A stretch of DNA of 64,000 nt. Origin: Larkinella sp965227735. GTDB lineage: Bacteria; Bacteroidota; Bacteroidia; Cytophagales; Spirosomataceae. A program made the position numbers and the translations under genes. The stretch lies in contig NZ_OZ245776.1 of assembly GCF_965227735.1 (NCBI RefSeq), positions 3,286,001 through 3,350,000 of the forward strand, read 5' to 3'. Below the pieces are notes generated by a model. The model was not told where the DNA came from and ran no database searches. It worked only from the letters and a program-made list of their open reading frames with translations. This document shows, piece by piece, positions 57,232 through 64,000 of the stretch. Position 1 is the first letter of the stretch, and each line of letters opens with the position of its first letter.

Positions 57232-58263
57232 ATGAAATATAACCTATTGGGGGACACCGGTTTGCTGGTTTCCGAGCTTTGTTTAGGCACCATGACCTTC
57301 GGCGGAAGCGGCTCGGGCATGTGGGCAGCCATTGGAAAACTGGAGCAGGAACCGGTCGATGAGCTTCTGAAACGCTCGGTCGATGCGGGCATTAATTTCA
57401 TCGACACCGCCAATGTCTACGCCGAAGGCGTGTCGGAACAGCTCACCGGCCAGGCCATCCGAAACTTGGGTCTCAACCGCGATGATCTGGTCATTGCCAC
57501 CAAAGTTCGGGGTAAAATGGGCGAAGGCCCCAATCAGATCGGCTTGAGCCGGAAACACATTGTGCAACAGGCCGAGGAAAGTCTGCGCCGACTGAACACC
57601 GACTACATCGACCTCTACCAGATCCACGGTTTCGATTTTTTGACCCCGCTGGAAGAAACGCTCCGGGCGTTGGACGATCTGGTGAAGAGTGGGAAAGTCC
57701 GCTACATCGGTTGCAGCAACCTGGCAGCCTGGCATCTGATGAAAGCGTTGTCGTATTCTGAACACAAGGATCTGGCCAAATTCGTGTCCCTGCAAGCATA
57801 TTACACCATTGCCGGTCGGGATCTGGAGCGCGAAATCATTCCGCTGCTGCTGGATCAGAAGGTGGGCCTGATGGTCTGGAGTCCGCTGGCGGGTGGTTTG
57901 CTGAGCGGCAAGTATGGTCGCAACAAGCAACCGGAAGATTCCCGCCGGGTGAGTTTTGATTTTCCGCCGGTCAACAAGGAAAAAGCGTACGATATTCTGG
58001 ACGTGATGGAGCCGATGGCCGAAGAAAAAGGCGTTTCGGTAGCCCAGATCGCACTGGCGTGGCTGTTGCACCAACCCGCAGTAACCACGGTTATTATCGG
58101 AGCTAAAAAACCGGAACAACTCGAAGACAACCTCAAGGCAATCGACGTCGTTCTGAGTGCCGACGATCTGAAAAAGCTCGATAACATCAGCAAACTGGCT
58201 CCCGAATATCCGGGCTGGATGGTGGACCGGCAGGCAAATGATCGGAAAAAGTACGTACAGTAA
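57232..58263 (+). CDS. aldo/keto reductase
   Basis: Start chosen at ATG 57232 (MKYNLLGDTGLLVSELCLGTM); the frame is open ten codons further. The 343-residue TIM-barrel oxidoreductase has the catalytic set: Asp in INFIDTANVYAEG with the Tyr, Lys in VIATKVRGKMGEG and His in IDLYQIHGFD near residue 128. The NADPH site is at TTVIIGAKKPEQLEDNL near 285. It reduces carbonyl compounds; the substrate is unknown. A strong terminator follows. Confidence 0.92.
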   Translation: MKYNLLGDTGLLVSELCLGTMTFGGSGSGMWAAIGKLEQEPVDELLKRSVDAGINFIDTANVYAEGVSEQLTGQAIRNLGLNRDDLVIATKVRGKMGEGPNQIGLSRKHIVQQAEESLRRLNTDYIDLYQIHGFDFLTPLEETLRALDDLVKSGKVRYIGCSNLAAWHLMKALSYSEHKDLAKFVSLQAYYTIAGRDLEREIIPLLLDQKVGLMVWSPLAGGLLSGKYGRNKQPEDSRRVSFDFPPVNKEKAYDILDVMEPMAEEKGVSVAQIALAWLLHQPAVTTVIIGAKKPEQLEDNLKAIDVVLSADDLKKLDNISKLAPEYPGWMVDRQANDRKKYVQ

Positions 58264-58264
58264 A

Positions 58265-58303
58265 TCATAAAAAAGGCCAGGAGCGACCTGGCCTTTTTTA
58301 TGA
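58265..58303. terminator. intrinsic terminator, symmetrical
   Basis: A perfect 16-bp stem TCATAAAAAAGGCCAG (58265-58280) pairs with 58288-58303 around a 7-base loop. It lies between the aldo/keto reductase gene and the convergent gene at 58322 and works in both directions. Confidence 0.85.
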
Positions 58304-58321
58304 TTTAGATACCCGAAGTTG

Positions 58322-58696
58322 TTAGTTCATGACCACCAGTCGTGTTGGTGCTTCAATCGGCTCCGAACCCAGGTTCACCTCTTTGACAATGCTGCCTTCT
58401 TTCGATTTTACTTCCAGTTCATACTTGCCATCGGGCAACTCCGCAACGTTCAGCTTGACGGCGTACTTCTGTTCTTTCTTGCCCACAAATTGCTGAAACA
58501 TCACCCGGTTGTTTTTGTCACGCAGCAGAACGACCACCGGTTCCAGAGCGGTTTTTTCGACCGCAACCCGGATTTGGTTGTTGATGGTCACGTAGGCACT
58601 GGCATCGAACGTGAGGGTTTTGGGAGCCGTTCCGTTGTCAACTGGGGTAGTACTCAGGATAGCGGTGCAAATCAGGTTACTCAGTAAATTCATCAT
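58322..58696 (-). CDS. small secreted beta-sandwich hypothetical protein
   Basis: The 124-residue product starts with a weak signal segment (MMNLLSNLICTAILSTT) and has alternating strands: INNQIRVAVEKTALEPVVVL, RVMFQQFVGKKEQKYAVKL, LPDGKYELEVKSKEGSIVKE. This resembles the short Ig-like secreted proteins common in Cytophagales. No function is known. Confidence 0.65.
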   Translation of the reverse strand: MMNLLSNLICTAILSTTPVDNGTAPKTLTFDASAYVTINNQIRVAVEKTALEPVVVLLRDKNNRVMFQQFVGKKEQKYAVKLNVAELPDGKYELEVKSKEGSIVKEVNLGSEPIEAPTRLVVMN

Positions 58697-59020
58697 GGTA
58701 TTTGTTGTTTAGTATGGTGTTGTTTATGTCTTAGAATTGTTGTTTCCTGTTCGATGATCTATAATGCCAACGCCGTGCCAAGGCAATACCAATTTTATAA
58801 CTAATTGATAATCAGAAAACAAAAATTTGTATTTACTTTTCAAGTGTACGAAGCCGGACAATCTCTGTTCAAATGCGGACAAAAGTGTACGCCCAGCGAC
58901 CGGTTTTCCAAAAAACTAAACGAAGTCACATTACCGTTCATGTTTGTAAAAGCATTAACTTTCTGCGTGCCTATCAGGCTAGCCCAATTCGCTTGAAAAA
59001 ACGCTAAAAACCATGCTACT
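58697..59020. other. intergenic region between divergent small secreted-protein genes
   Basis: This stretch of about 320 bases is AT-rich and holds no credible ORF, RNA gene or repeat. TAACTTTC at 58956-58963 resembles a -7 box for the gene at 59021 but lacks a properly spaced -33 partner. Confidence 0.4.
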
Positions 59021-59644
59021 ATGAAGAAAATCCTTTTCTGTTTTGCGGCTTCGATCGCAGCCATCACTTATGCGTCAACCGCATCGGCCGCAGCACCGGC
59101 CCGGGGTGCCACCATAATGCTTCAAATCAGCTCCGACTCCACGGCGGCCCTGCTTGATAAAGCCGTAGCAGCCAATGCCAAAGGCGACAAAACCGGCACC
59201 GTGAAAGCGTTGCAAGCCGGCACCACGGCCCTCGAAACCGAAGCCAAAAGCAGCACCGGAAGTATGAAAGACAAATTGCTGGGACAGGTCGGAAACCTGA
59301 AAAAATTGATTCCGCTGGCGCAAAGCGGTTTGCTGAAAGGCGATATTTTGCAAAAAGCAGTAAGCCTGGCCAAAATGGCCCTCGGTGCAAACCAAGTCGA
59401 AAAGCTGATGGGGGGCGGAAACCTGCTCTCGAAAGTTACCGGGCTAACCAGCAACCTGAATCTGGTCAAAACCGGCCTCTCCGCGCTCGGCGGAAGCAAT
59501 GCCAGCACGGGTAACTCACTCATCACAACGGCCCTTGGCGGCCTCTCAAAACTGAGTAAAGGGGGCGTTGCCGCAAAAGCGGCCGAACCCGCCGTGAAGG
59601 GCCAGTTGGATAGCGTTCTCGGCTTTGTAAAAGGTGTTCTCTAG
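59021..59644 (+). CDS. secreted helical hypothetical protein
   Basis: The 207-residue product has a signal peptide (ILFCFAASIAAITYASTASAA) and a mature part rich in Ala, Leu, Lys and Ser with predicted amphipathic helices (LDKAVAANAKGDKTGTVKAL, AVSLAKMALGANQVEKL). It ends SVLGFVKGVL. No family was recognised. A terminator follows directly. Confidence 0.7.
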   Translation: MKKILFCFAASIAAITYASTASAAAPARGATIMLQISSDSTAALLDKAVAANAKGDKTGTVKALQAGTTALETEAKSSTGSMKDKLLGQVGNLKKLIPLAQSGLLKGDILQKAVSLAKMALGANQVEKLMGGGNLLSKVTGLTSNLNLVKTGLSALGGSNASTGNSLITTALGGLSKLSKGGVAAKAAEPAVKGQLDSVLGFVKGVL

Positions 59645-59670
59645 TCCGAAATGGCACCGAACCATTGCAA

Positions 59671-59700
59671 AAAAGCCCGGCGCAAACGCACCGGGCTTTT
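59671..59700 (+). terminator. intrinsic terminator
   Basis: AAAAGCCCGG (59671-59680) pairs with CCGGGCTTTT (59691-59700) around a 10-base loop, 26 bases after the stop of the secreted protein gene. Confidence 0.8.
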
Positions 59701-59748
59701 CCAATTCAACTCTAACCCTTAAACACACACAAACTGTCTTATATTGAA

Positions 59749-59855
59749 TTAATATCAAATAATGAATACTGAATAACGAACATCGAGGTGTTCATCACTT
59801 TGCCATTTCCCTAATTCAATGTTCGTTATTTGATATTCAGTATTCGATATTAGCT
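59749..59855. repeat. imperfect low-complexity hairpin upstream of the porin-like gene end
   Basis: GAATACTGAATAACGAACAT (59764-59783) pairs with 59819-59845 except for a 7-base bulge TGATATT in the right arm; pairing extends outward after a matching 7-base bulge in the left arm. It lies between convergent genes and resembles in design the hairpins at 41729 and 42743. Confidence 0.6.
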
Positions 59856-59865
59856 CATTCTTCCT

Positions 59866-60558
59866 TCACTGCCCTATCGCAAACGAGTAGCCAATCGACG
59901 CGCTGAGTCCGCGGTTGCGGATGGGAAGCAGAAGGAAAGGCAGATCATATTGCCGCGAAAAACCGTGTTCATAGCGCGCTTCGACGAAGAATTTTCCTGG
60001 TCCGGCTTCGGCACTAAGGCCCAGTCCGCCAATGGCACTGAAATCCCAGCGGTTATAGCCCAGCGTATTCATATTCATGTCGACATCCATGGGCTGGCTC
60101 CGGAAAATACCGCTGGTCCGGGTGCGAATCCGACCGTTGACGGCGTAACCGGCGGCAGCTCCCGCCAGCATGTAGACTTGAACCGGTCCTTCGTTCAGGT
60201 TGATTTTGGCCAAAACCGGCAGCTCCACATAGCGCGTCTGGTAGGCAACACGGGCTCCCAACGGCAAATCCCAATTCCCAATCGACAGATCGAAGCCTTC
60301 GTTGACTGCGAATCCTTTCTGTACGTACGCAATTTCGGGGCGGATGCTCACACGGTCACTCACCGGAACTTCGAGAAACAACGCGCCGGTTGGGCCGGGC
60401 GACAGGCGAAACGTGGGTGAAAAGCTGTCTAAAAATTCGGGTTTGGAAACCGCCCCCCAATTGGCTCCTGCCCGAAAGCCGACCTGAACCTGGGCCGATG
60501 CCGTTTGAATAAGAGAGATGGTCAGCGCAGCGAGTGCTGCCAGTGTAAAACGTTTCAT
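59866..60558 (-). CDS. outer-membrane beta-barrel protein (porin-like/PorT family)
   Basis: The 230-residue product has a signal peptide (TLAALAALTISLIQTASAQ) and alternating barrel strands: VQVGFRAGANWGAVSKPEF, VSIRPEIAYVQKGFAVNEG, RYVELPVLAKINLNEG, VQVYMLAGAAAGYAVNGRIR, and a terminal SIGYSFAIGQ. It is the same general family as the gene at 27180. Its ligand is unknown. Confidence 0.8.
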   Translation of the reverse strand: MKRFTLAALAALTISLIQTASAQVQVGFRAGANWGAVSKPEFLDSFSPTFRLSPGPTGALFLEVPVSDRVSIRPEIAYVQKGFAVNEGFDLSIGNWDLPLGARVAYQTRYVELPVLAKINLNEGPVQVYMLAGAAAGYAVNGRIRTRTSGIFRSQPMDVDMNMNTLGYNRWDFSAIGGLGLSAEAGPGKFFVEARYEHGFSRQYDLPFLLLPIRNRGLSASIGYSFAIGQ

Positions 60559-60800
60559 GGTCGATCAAAAGATTGGTTGGTTGTTCGATGGCAAACCGCT
60601 AGCTTACGTTCTGATCTCAAAAGGGCCGGTTGGTTTTGCAATCTGATGCTTGGACAGGCGTCGGCGACAATGGATTAATGACCCGGGGCATTTTGTTCAG
60701 AATTAGTTAAAATCATGGATCTTTTAGTACTTTATACTGAAAACATTGCATTGCTTTTGTCGCTTTAGTACCTGTTCAACCACGCCAACGCTTTTGAATA

Positions 60801-61613
60801 ATGACGGAGAAAAAACCAACCCGCTACAGCTTTTTACCAAAACCGCTTGACAGGCTGGATTTTTTGGGGTTTTTCGAAAAAGACCCCTTCGGTAACTCGT
60901 TGTTCATCAAGCGAATGATGATTGCCATCGTCGGCTGGATTACCTACCTCCGGTATACGGTTTATAACAAAATTACCATTGAGGGGACTGAGCATTTGAA
61001 GGATTTACCGATCAACAACGTGGTATTTTTGTCCAACCATCAGACGTATTTTGCCGATGTCATTGCGTTTTACCACATTTTCTGTAGCGTCAAATGGGGG
61101 CTTACCAACACGATTGTGCCGCCCGTGTACCTGTTCTGGCCCCGCGCCCGCAACTATTACATTGCTGCCAGCGAAACCATGAAGGGCGGTCTGGTACCGC
61201 GTATTTTTTCGTTGGGAGGAGCCATTCAGGTCGAGCGTTCCTGGCGGGCGAAGGGGCAGGATGTGAAACGGGAAGTCGATAACACGGCCAATGACCGCAT
61301 TGCTGCGGCCCTCGAACACGGCTGGGTGGTTAGTTTTCCACAGGGGACCACGAGCCCTTATGCGCCGATTCGGAAAGGCACGGCACACATCCTTAAAAAC
61401 AACCATCCGATTGTAATTCCGGTGGTAATCAACGGTTTTCGGCGGGCTTTCGACAAGAAAGGATTACGGATCAAGAAGCGGAATACCCAGTTGAGCGTGC
61501 GCTTCAAACCGCCTTTGCACTACCGGGAAGATGAACCCGTTGACGCGCTGATCGATCGAGTGCGGGATGCCATCGAGCAGGACATTCCGAAAGAGAAACT
61601 GACGTGGTTGTAG
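60801..61613 (+). CDS. 1-acyl-glycerol-3-phosphate acyltransferase-like protein (PlsC family)
   Basis: The 270-residue inner-membrane protein has an N-terminal hydrophobic segment (FIKRMMIAIVGWITYL), the acceptor motif FLSNHQTYFADV near residue 75, where His and Asp are separated by five residues rather than the usual four, and the third motif SFPQGTTSPYAPIRKGTAHI near 175, then IVIPVVINGFRRAF. It likely transfers an acyl chain to lysophospholipid or a related lipid. The five-residue spacing seems to be shared by a Bacteroidota subfamily. Confidence 0.85.
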   Translation: MTEKKPTRYSFLPKPLDRLDFLGFFEKDPFGNSLFIKRMMIAIVGWITYLRYTVYNKITIEGTEHLKDLPINNVVFLSNHQTYFADVIAFYHIFCSVKWGLTNTIVPPVYLFWPRARNYYIAASETMKGGLVPRIFSLGGAIQVERSWRAKGQDVKREVDNTANDRIAAALEHGWVVSFPQGTTSPYAPIRKGTAHILKNNHPIVIPVVINGFRRAFDKKGLRIKKRNTQLSVRFKPPLHYREDEPVDALIDRVRDAIEQDIPKEKLTWL

Positions 61614-61626
61614 CAAAAAACCGGCT

Positions 61627-63042
61627 TTAATCCAAAATCCAGCGGAAAAGCAGGTAAAGGGTGAACGACAGCGTTACGGAAACCGGCAGCGTCATCAGCC
61701 AGGCGAGGGCGATGTTCCGAACCGTTCCGCCCTGCAGGTTTTTGATCCCTTTGCTGGCCACCATACTCCCGGCAATCCCCGACGACAGCATGTGGGTCGT
61801 GCTGACTGGCGCTTTATAAAGCGTGGCAAGGGCGATGGTCGTAGCGGCTACCAACTCTGCCGAAGCACCCTGCGCGTAGGTTAAATGCTGTTTCCCGATT
61901 TTCTCGCCGATCGTGACTACAATCCGCTTCCAGCCCACCATTGTACCCAGGCCGAGCGACAGGGCGATCATCAGAATGACCCAAAACGGTGCATAATCCG
62001 TAAACCGGCGCAAGCCTACTTTCTCGTTCAGGTTCGTCGTCAGCGTGTTGATGTCGGTCGCACTCAGGTCGACATCTTCACTTTCCATCAACTTTTTGAC
62101 GTTATTGTTGATCAGCAGCAAGTCCCGGCGAATCTGCAACCGCTCTTCGGCTTTGAACTTCCCATCCACCAGTGGCAGACTAATCACACGCTGCAAATCA
62201 ACAATCTCGGCTTTTGTACCGGCTATCCGGCCCCGATCGGTGTCGGACAGCCCCGTGGTATCAATTTTATTGACGATTTGTGAAATCTGCACCAGATTCC
62301 CGCGCATCGTGGTCGGGTCGATGGTGTTGTTGAGGGCAAAATAAGCCGGGGTAATCCCAATCAGAATCAGCATGATCAGCCCGACGCCTTTCTGCCCGTC
62401 GTTCGACCCGTGGAAAAAACTAACGCCCGTGCAGGTAATGATCAGAATGGAACGAATCCAGGTCGGCGGGGGCGTGTTTTTTTTGGGTTCTTTAAAAAGG
62501 TCTTTGTTGCTCACCAACCGGCGCAACAGAAACATCAGGATAATGGCGAGGCTAAAACCGATCAGCGGAGAAAGCAGCAGGGCCTTCCCGATTTTCGTGG
62601 CTTCTTCCCAGTTGACCCCCCCTGGCTCACCCGCCCGACCCATCGTTGAAAAAGCCAGTCCTACGCCCAGAATCGAGCCAATCAGGGTGTGTGAACTCGA
62701 ACTGGGCAGACCAAAATACCAGGTTCCCAAATTCCAGATAATGGCACTGAACAGGAGCGCCAGCACCATCGCAATGCTATGATAGACATTCTGATCGACC
62801 AGCAATTCGACGGGCAGGAGATTGACAATTCCCATGGCCACGCCAATACCGCCCAACAGAACACCGATAAAGTTCCAGATGCCCGACCAGACCACGGCCA
62901 CATTGGGTTTCAGGGAGTTTGTATAAATAACCGTGGCCACGGCGTTGGCCGTATCGTGAAATCCATTGACAAATTCAAAAGCGCAGGCAGCGAAGAGACA
63001 AAGTGCGAGGAGGATAAAAATATCCGTTTCTAATCCGAACAT
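61627..63042 (-). CDS. PiT family inorganic phosphate transporter
   Basis: The 471-residue membrane protein carries both PiT signatures: FEFVNGFHDTANAVATVIY near residue 22 and VSFFHGSNDGQKGVGL near 210, plus a C-terminal STTHMLSSGIAGSMVASKG. It should take up metal-phosphate complexes driven by H+ or Na+. Between the two membrane halves is a soluble insert of about 110 residues (near 240-345), rich in charged residues. A promoter lies upstream and no PhoU-like partner is adjacent. Confidence 0.92.
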   Translation of the reverse strand: MFGLETDIFILLALCLFAACAFEFVNGFHDTANAVATVIYTNSLKPNVAVVWSGIWNFIGVLLGGIGVAMGIVNLLPVELLVDQNVYHSIAMVLALLFSAIIWNLGTWYFGLPSSSSHTLIGSILGVGLAFSTMGRAGEPGGVNWEEATKIGKALLLSPLIGFSLAIILMFLLRRLVSNKDLFKEPKKNTPPPTWIRSILIITCTGVSFFHGSNDGQKGVGLIMLILIGITPAYFALNNTIDPTTMRGNLVQISQIVNKIDTTGLSDTDRGRIAGTKAEIVDLQRVISLPLVDGKFKAEERLQIRRDLLLINNNVKKLMESEDVDLSATDINTLTTNLNEKVGLRRFTDYAPFWVILMIALSLGLGTMVGWKRIVVTIGEKIGKQHLTYAQGASAELVAATTIALATLYKAPVSTTHMLSSGIAGSMVASKGIKNLQGGTVRNIALAWLMTLPVSVTLSFTLYLLFRWILD

Positions 63043-63099
63043 GCAGATACAAGTCTGTGAAACTGAGTCTTAGTAAAAACTCAACAAATCAATTTGGCT

Positions 63100-63127
63100 C
63101 AAAAGTACGGTAAACTTTTGATCGCAA
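63100..63127 (-). promoter_or_regulatory. putative Bacteroidota promoter for the phosphate transporter
   Basis: The minus strand reads TACTTTTG at 63100-63107, an exact TAnnTTTG, with TTG at 63125-63127 as a weak -33 box 17 bases away. The leader would be about 50 bases. Confidence 0.45.
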
Positions 63128-63149
63128 TGTTACCTAAATGTTAAGCAAT

Positions 63150-63226
63150 AGACCTGCAAGGTTTTCAAAACCTTACAGGTCTGGCTAAAGTGATACCCTT
63201 CATTGAAATCGCAAAACCTGAAAGGT
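63150..63226. repeat. REP-like palindrome with partial copy
   Basis: A 33-bp palindrome (63150-63182) has 16-bp arms AGACCTGCAAGGTTTT / AAAACCTTACAGGTCT with one mismatch. A half-site AAAACCTGAAAGGT follows at 63213-63226. The same motif is, from memory, a common dispersed repeat of Bacteroidota. Confidence 0.65.
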
Positions 63227-63318
63227 ATGAGTAAATTAACGCAAACTGTGAGATTTGCTATTAACATTACGTGCCGCTGGCACTTAAGCAAGGGCATCAT
63301 CTCATAGTTGGCGTTAAG

Positions 63319-64000
63319 TTACTGCTTCCCGGCCAATTGTCCGCAGGCGGCATCGATGTCTTTGCCCCGGCTCCGGCGAATGTTGACGATGACACCCCGG
63401 TCTTCCAGAAAACCGGCGAACCGGTCAAGCGTCTGGGGGTCGGTATTTTTATAATCGGCTTCCGAAATCGGATTATACTCGATGATATTGACTTTTGCCG
63501 GCACTTTCTTCGTAAACTGCCACAGCTCTTTGGCATCCTCCAGCGTATCGTTGACGTTGTTGAAAACGATGTATTCAAACGTAACCCGCGTACCGGTTTT
63601 CTGGTAAAAATACGTCAGCGCTTCGGCCAGTGCGGGCAGCGAATTGCTCTCGTTGATGGGCATAATCTGATTACGCTTTTCGTCGTTGGCGGCATGAAGC
63701 GAAAGCGCCAGGTTGAATTTCACCTGATCGTCCCCCAGTTTTTTAATCATTTTGGCAATCCCGGCGGTCGAAACCGTAATCCGTTTGGCCGCCATGCCCA
63801 GGCCGTTGGGCGACGTAATCCGCTCGACCGACTCCAGCATGTTGGCGTAGTTCAGCAGCGGTTCGCCCATACCCATGTAGACAATGTTGGTCAGACCGGT
63901 TCCGTAGGCTTCTTTCGCCTGCTGGTCGATGGCCACCACCTGATCCACCATTTCGCTGGCTTCCAGGTTGCGCTTGCGGTCCATGTAGCCCGTTGCACAG
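63319..64000 (-). CDS. rlmN: 23S rRNA (adenine2503-C2)-methyltransferase (partial, N-terminus off window)
   Basis: RlmN is a radical-SAM enzyme methylating A2503 of 23S rRNA (and A37 of some tRNAs). The frame runs off the right edge; the visible part begins in the radical-SAM loop (CATGYMDRKRNLEASEM, containing the third cluster cysteine) and shows GMGEPLLNYANML, ITVSTAGIAKMIKKL, LSLHAANDEKRNQIMPINES and a late INIRRSRG-like NIRRSRGKDIDAACGQL with the catalytic cysteine. About 227 C-terminal codons are present. Confidence 0.93.
   Translation of the reverse strand, partial: CATGYMDRKRNLEASEMVDQVVAIDQQAKEAYGTGLTNIVYMGMGEPLLNYANMLESVERITSPNGLGMAAKRITVSTAGIAKMIKKLGDDQVKFNLALSLHAANDEKRNQIMPINESNSLPALAEALTYFYQKTGTRVTFEYIVFNNVNDTLEDAKELWQFTKKVPAKVNIIEYNPISEADYKNTDPQTLDRFAGFLEDRGVIVNIRRSRGKDIDAACGQLAGKQ

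Overview
The window looks like a chromosomal segment of a Bacteroidota bacterium, most likely a Cytophagales member (Spirosoma/Larkinella-like). The signs are: two giant secreted proteins ending in type IX secretion (T9SS) sorting domains; promoters of the Bacteroidota form (TTTG about 20 bp upstream of TAnnTTTG); genes mostly without Shine-Dalgarno sites; a PorE-like OmpA protein; an ECF sigma factor coupled to a TonB-like protein; and many small outer-membrane beta-barrels. I cannot fix the genus from sequence alone. No rRNA, tRNA, CRISPR array, integrase or full insertion sequence was recognised.

Layout. 1-348: end-clipped cytochrome oxidase subunit III gene. 743-15158: two paralogous giant PQQ-type sugar dehydrogenase-like, multi-Ig, T9SS-exported proteins on either side of ispE; the second carries a one-base frameshift just after its signal peptide. 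15246-19055: PorE-like OmpA/TPR/propeller protein and a sialidase-like propeller. 19058-20600: an AT-rich patch with a CPBP membrane protease, a 131-bp inverted-repeat element and degenerate or overlapping small membrane-protein ORFs. 20710-25284: lipoprotein, VWA protein, and an ECF sigma/TonB-domain pair. 25380-27818: membrane MutS-like ATPase and a beta-barrel, followed by a second copy of the inverted-repeat element. 27976-32872: probable operon fadA-fadB-M28 peptidase. 33017-38228: CapD-type nucleotide-sugar dehydratase, TIGR01777 epimerase, DsbD. 38484-40333: divergent PhyH dioxygenase and AraC regulator. 40433-42712: glyA and tatC. 42883-46559: beta-barrel, Wzi-like capsule protein, propeller-like lipoprotein. 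46552-51020: pirin, then the mlaE-mlaF-mlaD-murI operon. 51221-58263: ceramidase-like and NAPE-PLD-like lipid hydrolases, DUF6265-like protein, GH95-like glycosidase, aldo/keto reductase. 58322-64000: small secreted proteins, a porin-like barrel, an acyltransferase, a PiT phosphate transporter and the 3' part of rlmN.

Most genes are housekeeping or envelope functions: lipid asymmetry (Mla), periplasmic thiol redox (DsbD), Tat export, murein precursor supply (MurI), fatty-acid oxidation, surface polysaccharide and T9SS-linked surface proteins. The less ordinary signals lie between genes: several long intergenic hairpins built from low-complexity A-rich words (one a perfect 40-bp inverted repeat), a two-copy MITE-like element, and an uncharacterised repeated GW-W-D surface module in the giant proteins.
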